A stretch of 64,000 bases of DNA from Haloarcula sp. DT43 (GTDB taxonomy: Archaea > Halobacteriota > Halobacteria > Halobacteriales > Haloarculaceae), in contig NZ_JAYMGZ010000003.1 of the NCBI RefSeq assembly GCF_037078405.1, positions 558,001 through 622,000 of the forward strand, read 5' to 3'. The notes under the pieces were generated by a model, which saw nothing but the letters and a program-made list of their open reading frames with translations, was not told the DNA's origin and did not search any database. Both the position numbers and the translations under genes were made by a program. The first letter of the stretch is position 1. The number at the start of each line of letters is the position of its first letter. Below, one piece after another: positions 54,683 through 61,302 of the stretch.

Positions 54683-56746
54683 TCACCCGATCCGCAAAAA
54701 CCGTGCGGCGTATCCGGGGTCACCCTGCCGCGGTGTGACGACGACGAACGCCTCTGGCGGAGCGTCAACAATGTCTGCAGGGAGTCCGCGGAGTTCTGGT
54801 GTCCAGCCAAGACTTCCCTCTCGCGGTTTCAGAGGAACGACGAGGTCTGCCTGGCCCGCCGCCTGGAGGCGGTCGCGGAGACCATCCCAGCCGTCTACAG
54901 TCGAGACAGTCACGGTCATTTCAGGGGGAACGTCTCCAATCAGTCGTTTGTAGGACTCACGCGCGAGCAGACTGTCGACAGCGATTACCTCAAGCGGTGC
55001 ACCGAGGTTCCGAGCGATGCGCTTGACGAGATAGACGCTCTCGGCGAACCCCTCGTGATGGCCAATTGCCGGGGGTAATACGAGGAGCACCCGTGACGTC
55101 GTGTTGATTGGCCGCCCGAGTCGCGAGACAAGCACTGGATCAGTCGTGCGGTCACGGACTTGGTCGATGATAGTACCGAACACATGCCCCTTGAGGGATA
55201 TCTCCCCTCCCCAGCCCAGCAGCACGAGGTCGGCCCGGGTCTCGACGGCCGCGTGAGCGATGCCGGATGCGACACTGTGGTCGATTCGGGTTTCGATTTT
55301 GACTGGAACCTCCGCTTCGCTGCCGGTTTCGGCCGCGCGGTCCAGTTCCCTCTCGGCCGCAGCCAGTTCCTCGTCGCTAGCATCAGGGCTGAGCACTGTC
55401 AGGAGATGGACCGGCGTCAACGAGGGATCGTCTTTCAGCGCGAAGGCCAAGTCCAACAGGCGTCGCTGGAGTTCGGCAGCCTGGGTCAGTGGGAGGAGAA
55501 TTCGCGGATCGTAGGGCTCGGGCGCACTCGTGGCTGCCTCCCCCTCGGTGGCAAGACGGCGCCCGTAGCGTTCGGTCACCCATGGGCTGACGATTGCGGA
55601 GACGAGGATCATCACGACGACAGCGTTGAGAACTTCGGAAGCGAACACACCCGCCTCAAACCCAAGCAGCGTGATTGCCAGCGCTGCAGCCGCCTGACCA
55701 ACAGAGAGGCCGACAAGCACGCCGGTCGCGTTACGGCTGTAGCCCTTAATCGCGGCCACACCGACGGCGGCGACGACTTTCGTCGAGAGCATCACCCCGA
55801 GAATCACCGTCGCGATCCAGAGTGTCTCTGTGCCCGCAAGGAGGACCGCGGGATCAACGAGCATCCCCACATACAACAGAAAAAACGGGATGAACAGAGC
55901 GTTTCCGGTGAATTCGATTCGGTTTATGAGCGTGCCACCTCGTATGATCTGCCGGTTGAGGGCGATTCCGGCGATGAAGGCCCCAAGGATGGGGGCCAGT
56001 CCCAGCCCCTCGGCGAGGCTCGCGGATCCAAAGATAACCACGGCGACGAAGAGGAACTCAAAGTAGCTCTCCTGGCTGGTGTTGCGAAAGAACCAGCGGG
56101 CAAGCAGGGGGATGACCAGCCAGAGGCCACCGAACAGGGCAACGAGCGTGACTGCAATCTGGCCGACCAGCCAGAGCGACAGGCCGTCCTGAATGACGCC
56201 TAGGGAGAGCGCCAGTACCACGAGCCCTGCCGTGTCAGTGAAGAGTATCCCACCGAAGACGGCCGTAACGGCAGGGTTTGTCGTCACGTCGAGTTTGTTA
56301 ACGACGGGATAGGCAAGCAGTGTGTGGGTGGCGAAAACTGCCGACAACAACATCGCTGCCCAGAAGTCGAACCCGAGGACGACCATGCAGACGCCGGTCC
56401 CGACGACGAACGGCAAACCGAAACTGACCCCACCGAAGAGCGCAGCATCCTGTGGCGCCTGGAGGAAGCGACGTAAGTCGAGTTCCAGCCCGACGATGAA
56501 CAACAAGTAGACGAGGCCTGCGTTCCCGAGCAGGACGACTGCGTCGCCGAGTGCCAAGATACCTACTCCGTTTGGACCGAGTACCGTCCCAGCGAGGACG
56601 ATTCCGACGATTCCCGGCAGGCCGACTCGCTCAATAAGAATCGGCGCAAGCAAAAACGAAACGAGCGCGAGTGCCAGCACGACGACCGGTTGGTCGAATG
56701 GGAGTACAGAATGAAGTTCTGATGCGCCGGAAAGGAATGCGCTCAT
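54683..56746 (-). CDS. Kef/CPA2-type cation:proton antiporter with C-terminal Usp-like domains
   Basis: The 687-aa protein has about 12 membrane segments in its first 395 residues, including LPGIVGIVLAGTVLGPNGVG, FATHTLLAYPVV and AFIAGIALNR with the transport Asp in FTDTAGLVVLALS near 170. Residues about 410-680 form two universal-stress-like domains (LVLLGWGGEISLKGHVFG near 520 has the nucleotide-binding GG pattern). Such proteins exchange Na+ or K+ for protons under nucleotide or stress control. Confidence 0.85.
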   Translation of the reverse strand: MSAFLSGASELHSVLPFDQPVVVLALALVSFLLAPILIERVGLPGIVGIVLAGTVLGPNGVGILALGDAVVLLGNAGLVYLLFIVGLELDLRRFLQAPQDAALFGGVSFGLPFVVGTGVCMVVLGFDFWAAMLLSAVFATHTLLAYPVVNKLDVTTNPAVTAVFGGILFTDTAGLVVLALSLGVIQDGLSLWLVGQIAVTLVALFGGLWLVIPLLARWFFRNTSQESYFEFLFVAVVIFGSASLAEGLGLAPILGAFIAGIALNRQIIRGGTLINRIEFTGNALFIPFFLLYVGMLVDPAVLLAGTETLWIATVILGVMLSTKVVAAVGVAAIKGYSRNATGVLVGLSVGQAAAALAITLLGFEAGVFASEVLNAVVVMILVSAIVSPWVTERYGRRLATEGEAATSAPEPYDPRILLPLTQAAELQRRLLDLAFALKDDPSLTPVHLLTVLSPDASDEELAAAERELDRAAETGSEAEVPVKIETRIDHSVASGIAHAAVETRADLVLLGWGGEISLKGHVFGTIIDQVRDRTTDPVLVSRLGRPINTTSRVLLVLPPAIGHHEGFAESVYLVKRIARNLGAPLEVIAVDSLLARESYKRLIGDVPPEMTVTVSTVDGWDGLRDRLQAAGQADLVVPLKPREGSLGWTPELRGLPADIVDAPPEAFVVVTPRQGDPGYAARFLRIG

Positions 56747-56888
56747 CGAGTCGCGAGTGTGTCTATCAACTCAATCCCGCCAAATAAAAGCCTGTTCCAA
56801 GAATGGCCACCAGGAGTTTGCTTTGCTGAATCCAGCCTCTCTTTGCAGCACGCCGCTTCTTACAGAACCCTGGTAGTTTCTCCCGCTC

Positions 56889-56920
56889 GTGCTGAATACA
56901 GGGCGCATATCTCGCATTAC
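56889..56920. repeat. Dispersed semi-palindrome, copy 3
   Basis: gtgctgaatacagggcgcatatctcgcattac is nearly identical to copy 1 (47148-47181) over its first 28 bases. It is placed between the CNNM gene end and the antiporter start. Confidence 0.6.
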
Positions 56921-57047
56921 CAGGGAGTTCACATCGACCTCGTCGGTGCGTTAGAGACAGTCGATGGGGTCGTTGAAAGGCATCACATTCACCGCGTACG
57001 ATACAGTTGGCGTACTCAGAACTACGGTTCTCGGGGGTCGAAATCTG

Positions 57048-58352
57048 TCAGATATCGTCGGTAGCGGGTTTGGAGTCTGTACTCAGCGAGCCATCAGGAG
57101 TCTCCGCGTCCCCGCTCCAGTCAATGCGGACACGGCGGACGCGTCGCTGGTTCGTATCGAGCACCGTTACCACGATATCCCCAAGTTCTATCCGGTCGCC
57201 CTCTTCACCTAGTCTCCCGGCGTGGTGGTTGACGAGTCCGGCGACAGTTTCGAATGGTCCGTCCGTCTGAATCTCGATTCCGAGACGTTCGTTCACATAA
57301 TCGACGGTCGCCCACCCGGTGACGACGGCAGTGTCGGCATCGACTACGCGTATTGGATCGGTGTCCTCGCTATCGAATATTTCGCCGACGACTTCCTCAA
57401 TCACATCCTCGAACGTCGCGAGTCCCACAACAGTGCCGAATTCGTCAACGACGATAGCCATCTGGGAGCCTTCGATTTGCATCTCTGTGAGCAATTCGTC
57501 GACCGGCTTGGTTCCGGGGACGAATACGGGTGGCGTCATCGCATCGTCAAGCGTTCCTCCCTCGGAGCGGACCCGAAGGAGGTCACGCACGTCGACGACC
57601 CCGCGGATGTCGTCGCGGGTATCGCCGTACACTGGCATCCGTGCCACGTGCTCGCGCCAACTGGTTTCGATTGCATCATCGAGGGTCGCGTCGGTGGACA
57701 CCGCAACCATCGCGGTTCGCGGGACCATTACCCCTCTGATTGTCGTCTCCTCTAGGTTGAGGACACGGCGGATTATCGTCCCCTCGTCGCGGTCAAGGAC
57801 GCCGCTGGTCTCGCCGCTCAGAACGATTGTCTCGATCTCCTCTCTCGTGAGATAGGCCTCGAAATTCGACTCGCCGCCTGTGACGCGGTTTATCGCCCCG
57901 GTCGTGACCTCGAAGACGAACAGGATTGGCCGGAGTACCCGCTGGAGTGCGACGACTGGTCGGGCGACGCGCAGCGCGTGCTGCTCGGCGTTAGCGACGG
58001 CATAGGACTTGGGAGCGATCTCGCCGAACACGATAACAAAAAAGCTCGTAAATACCGTTGCCCCAGTCGCGGCCTGATTGGCAGGCAGGAATTCCACCAG
58101 AACAGCGGTGGCGACGCTTGCGGCTGCGATGTTCGCCACATTGTTGCTGACGAGCGCTGTGACGAGGAATCGATGGGGATTCGCTCGCAGCTTCGCTAGT
58201 GCCGCTGCACCAGGTGCATCGGCCGCGGCGAGTGCGTCGACACGGTGACGAGTGACTGAAAAGACTGCCAGTTCGCTGCTCGAGAAGAAGGCACTGATCG
58301 CCGTTAGCAGGCAGATCGCTACGATACCGAAAGCCACCAGCGTGAGAACCAT
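57048..58352 (-). CDS. CNNM/CorC-family transporter with CBS domains
   Basis: From ATG 58352 (MVLTLVAFGIVAIC) the protein is 434 aa; an ATG at 58448 would add 32 non-hydrophobic residues. The CNNM membrane domain (about 1-150, with FFSSSELAVFS and EIAPKSYAVANAEQHA) is followed by a CBS pair (about 190-310; VPRTAMVAV, ARMPVYGD) and a CorC_HlyC domain with TVAGLVNHHAGRLGEEGD near the end. This family exports Mg2+ with Na+ or is linked to magnesium homeostasis. Confidence 0.85.
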   Translation of the reverse strand: MVLTLVAFGIVAICLLTAISAFFSSSELAVFSVTRHRVDALAAADAPGAAALAKLRANPHRFLVTALVSNNVANIAAASVATAVLVEFLPANQAATGATVFTSFFVIVFGEIAPKSYAVANAEQHALRVARPVVALQRVLRPILFVFEVTTGAINRVTGGESNFEAYLTREEIETIVLSGETSGVLDRDEGTIIRRVLNLEETTIRGVMVPRTAMVAVSTDATLDDAIETSWREHVARMPVYGDTRDDIRGVVDVRDLLRVRSEGGTLDDAMTPPVFVPGTKPVDELLTEMQIEGSQMAIVVDEFGTVVGLATFEDVIEEVVGEIFDSEDTDPIRVVDADTAVVTGWATVDYVNERLGIEIQTDGPFETVAGLVNHHAGRLGEEGDRIELGDIVVTVLDTNQRRVRRVRIDWSGDAETPDGSLSTDSKPATDDI

Positions 58353-58606
58353 ACCCGCAATTTGTGTCGCAAGGTGGTAAATTCCGGTGACGATCTCTGA
58401 GGACTTCGGTTTTCGCTGCGCTGGATCAATGGCTTTGCACATCTCCAAGGAGAGCGACCGTATTTAGGAGACTCCACGACTGTATCCACACACGTTCAGC
58501 GATGGGTTGGGTCGATGTTGACACCAGAATAAACCGGACTGTGCTGTTGATTCATTCGCTATATCTCGCAACCGCTTGTGATAGCTTCTGGAAACATTAA
58601 ACTGGA

Positions 58607-58640
58607 TGTGCAAGATACAAAACGCGTATCGGTCAGCACA
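58607..58640. repeat. Dispersed semi-palindrome, copy 4 (most symmetric)
   Basis: tgtgc-aa-gatac-aaaacgc-gtatc-ggtca-gcaca: both the outer arms (tgtgc/gcaca) and the inner arms (gatac/gtatc) are perfect. It lies 27 bases past the 3' end of the second small membrane protein gene. Confidence 0.65.
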
Positions 58641-58667
58641 AGTCAGCGGCGTATCGCTCGATAGTGC

Positions 58668-58904
58668 CTATTCGCCGCTACCACTGAGGGCAGTCATCGG
58701 AGTGGCGCCGGCAACGATAGCACCTGTTGCGAGCAGCGCTGCCGACAACACAACGAAATCCCCACTCGGTGAGTAGCCGGCCAGCCCAGCACCAACTTGC
58801 ACGATAAACACCGTCACAAAGAAACTGAGGATGGCAAAGGCCAGCATGACGAACGCCGCGATGATACCACTAGCTAATGTTCCGAACGAATCAAGAAGTC
58901 CCAT
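58668..58904 (-). CDS. Small membrane protein (paralogue B)
   Basis: The 78-aa product starts MGLLDSFGTLASGIIAAFVM and shares SFFVTVFIVQVGAGLAGYSP, the following SG and ATGAIVAGATPM with the protein at 47231. The nucleotide sequence is also close, so the two arose by a recent duplication that included the downstream repeat. Function unknown. Confidence 0.65.
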   Translation of the reverse strand: MGLLDSFGTLASGIIAAFVMLAFAILSFFVTVFIVQVGAGLAGYSPSGDFVVLSAALLATGAIVAGATPMTALSGSGE

Positions 58905-59112
58905 TTGGTAAGTAACCTCGATTTAAAAGGAGAGTACACTGCATAAATCACTTGGGTTCTGTCTACGTCTAATTATGACGTTGTTTGATTACTACGCGGC
59001 CTCGTTAGCAGATGATTCTCCCATATTCCATGAAAAAAGAAGCCGTCCTGCTGAATAGAAGCGCCATGTTTCGCACACTGGTTCTGACAGCTTCCAAGAA
59101 TATCGAAGCGTG

Positions 59113-59145
59113 TGTGCAAGATACAAAGCGCGAGTCGCTCAACAC
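59113..59145. repeat. Dispersed semi-palindrome, copy 5
   Basis: tgtgcaagatacaaagcgcgagtcgctcaacac matches copy 4 in its first 15 bases and in the outer arms. It lies at the left edge of the truncated chemotaxis transducer, near the point where homology to the transducer starts. Confidence 0.55.
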
Positions 59146-59174
59146 GAGATTGGATCTTTAGCCTCTTCTTCGTA

Positions 59175-59366
59175 GGTGATTCGACGGGTTCGATCTCCAT
59201 CACCACCGGCCAGCGCAGCGGAATCGACGAGCAATCGACTGCCATGGAAGAGGTCGCGGCCAATGCCCAGCAACTCTCGGCAATGAGTGATCAACTGTAC
59301 GACCGAGTTGACGTGTTCAAACTCGCGGCAAACGAGAACGCTACCCTGTCGGAGTCAACAGAATGA
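59175..59366 (+). pseudogene. 3' remnant of a methyl-accepting chemotaxis transducer
   Basis: Reading toward the stop at 59366 gives ITTGQRSGIDEQSTAMEEVA, then QQLSAMSDQLYDRVDVFKLA, the last signalling helix and tail of Htr transducers. All membrane, HAMP and most signalling parts are gone. The stop overlaps the cheW-like start in ATGA. The break is close to repeat copy 5. Confidence 0.65.
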
Positions 59367-59701
59367 GTACCACAGGCACGTCTCGGAACGCGACGCCAGA
59401 CGAACAGGTGCTGACGTTCACCCTCGGGGATGAACGCTACTGTCTCGGGATCGAATACGTGGTAGAACTCGCCGATAGCGAGGAAATGACGTCACTGCCG
59501 AACACAGAAGAGTTCGTTGAAGACATCATGGAACTACGGGGCCGTACCACGACTATCATCAACCCAACCAAGATTTTAGAAACCGATCGGAAAGACCTGT
59601 TCACCGACGGTGGGAACAGTGAGCATCGAATTGTCGTGTTGGACGGTGAGGGAATCGATACCGTATCCTCAGTTGGGTGGGTGGTCTCTGAAGTTTTTTG
59701 A
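59363..59701 (+). CDS. cheW: CheW-like chemotaxis adaptor with shortened C-terminus
   Basis: The 112-aa product starts with a DEQVLTFTLGDERYCLGIEY strand set and has DIMELRGRTTTIINP, both typical of CheW, which links transducers to CheA. CheW is usually about 140-170 aa. Here the frame ends at VVSEVF* on a run of six T bases; dropping one T would add only VFESITPATAN before another stop, so the end is truncated or frameshifted. It is coupled to the transducer remnant. Confidence 0.65.
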   Translation: MSTTGTSRNATPDEQVLTFTLGDERYCLGIEYVVELADSEEMTSLPNTEEFVEDIMELRGRTTTIINPTKILETDRKDLFTDGGNSEHRIVVLDGEGIDTVSSVGWVVSEVF

Positions 59702-59817
59702 GTCCATCACTCCGGCAACGGCTAATTAGGACGACGACTCTCCACAAATCGCCCACAAGATATAGAAACTCCCAAAGTCATAACTATGTTAGTACCGCTA
59801 CTATTAATATAACATCT

Positions 59818-61302
59818 ATGTCGATTAATGACACCCCAATTTCGCAGATAAGCACCGGAGTCGGGGGTCTCGACGAACTATTACGAGGGGGGTTTATCCA
59901 GAATCGGATGTATCTGGTCACCGGAGAGCCAGGGACTGCAAAAACGACGCTCGGAATGCACTTTCTCTACGAAGGACTTGCCAACGACGAAACAGTCCTC
60001 TATATCCACGGGGAAGAGTCCGCCGAGGAACTCAAAACCAATGCCGCCCAGTTCGGTCTCGATATTAGCGCTGTAGAGTTTCTTGATCTCGGCCCCGATT
60101 CGGACTTTTTCACCGAGGATTCGTCATTCGATCTCGTCGATTCCAGTGATATCGATCAAGAATGCTACACCGAGGTGATTCACGAGGCAATCGAAGAAAT
60201 TGACCCGGAACGGGTGGTCATCGACCCAATCACCCAGCTGCGCTACCTCGAAACTTCCGACTATCATTACCGCAAACGGATCCTCTCGTTCATCCGGTTC
60301 CTCAAAAAACGAGGCGTCACAATTCTCGCCACGGCCACTCTAAACACAAATGAAAAAGCTTCCGTAGATATCCGCTCACTGAGTGATGGCGTCGTTACAC
60401 TGTCTCGTGTCGCCGATGGGCGGCGCATTGAAGTCAGGAAAAACCGGGGTGTCGGCCAAATCGAAGGCGACCACGGGGCCGAAATCCGCTCCAGTGGACT
60501 CGAAGTATATCCCCGCATTCGTCCGGAACCGTCTGACCGTGAATTCGATCCGACCCCGGTCGGATCCGGTATCCCCGAGCTCGATAAGATGGTTGGGGGA
60601 GGGTTCGAACGTGGGACGGTGACCTTCATCACCGGTCCAACTGGCGTCGGGAAAACCACGCTCGCAACACTGTACCTCGCCCAAGCGGCACGACAGATGG
60701 GTAAGTCGGTGATTTATCTCTTCGAGGAACGGATCGAAACGTTCGAACACCGATGCCGATCTCTCGGGATCCCGATTGACGAATTGCGGGAAGAGGGACT
60801 CCTCTCAATCCACGTAATCGAACCGGGGACACTCTCCGCCGAAGAGTTCGCCCACAAGGTGCGACAAGAGGTTGAGGAGGAAAGTGCAGAGACGGTTATG
60901 ATCGATGGCGTGGGCGGCTACACCTCGGTGATCAAGGGCAACGAAGACGGTCTTGACCGAGATCTCCAGTCCCTGACTCGCTATCTTATCAATAGGGAAG
61001 TAACCGTCTTCGTTACCGACACAACGCACCAGGTAACAGGCCTCTCATCTGCCACAAGCCACAAGATAAGTCAAATTTCAGACAATATCATATTCATCAG
61101 TTACGTGGAAATTCAGAGTTCGCTTCGAAAGGTTATCGGCGTACTCAAAAAACGAGCTGGTGGGTTCGAATCCAGTTTTCGTGAATTCGAAATCACCACA
61201 AACGGTGTCCAAATTGGTGAACCCTTAAGGGAATACAGCGGAATCCTTCACGGCTCACCACGGGCCGGCGAACCACCACAACGGGATCCCAAGTCAGAAT
61301 AA
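59818..61302 (+). CDS. Two-domain KaiC-like ATPase
   Basis: The start at 59818 (MSINDTPISQISTGVG) gives 494 aa; the frame upstream to 59698 is not coding. Two RecA-like domains are seen: Walker A GEPGTAKTT at 36-44 with catalytic GEES, and Walker A GPTGVGKTT at 273-281 with LFEER. Both Glu pairs of KaiC-type ATPases are kept. No KaiA or KaiB is nearby. KaiC-like proteins of archaea often work with sensor kinases. The stop overlaps the next start by one base, so it is coupled to the LOV-kinase. Confidence 0.85.
   Translation: MSINDTPISQISTGVGGLDELLRGGFIQNRMYLVTGEPGTAKTTLGMHFLYEGLANDETVLYIHGEESAEELKTNAAQFGLDISAVEFLDLGPDSDFFTEDSSFDLVDSSDIDQECYTEVIHEAIEEIDPERVVIDPITQLRYLETSDYHYRKRILSFIRFLKKRGVTILATATLNTNEKASVDIRSLSDGVVTLSRVADGRRIEVRKNRGVGQIEGDHGAEIRSSGLEVYPRIRPEPSDREFDPTPVGSGIPELDKMVGGGFERGTVTFITGPTGVGKTTLATLYLAQAARQMGKSVIYLFEERIETFEHRCRSLGIPIDELREEGLLSIHVIEPGTLSAEEFAHKVRQEVEEESAETVMIDGVGGYTSVIKGNEDGLDRDLQSLTRYLINREVTVFVTDTTHQVTGLSSATSHKISQISDNIIFISYVEIQSSLRKVIGVLKKRAGGFESSFREFEITTNGVQIGEPLREYSGILHGSPRAGEPPQRDPKSE

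Noticed and set aside
55160-56203. 347-codon plus-strand frame
   Set aside because: It lies entirely antisense to the antiporter gene with its clear membrane and Usp domains.
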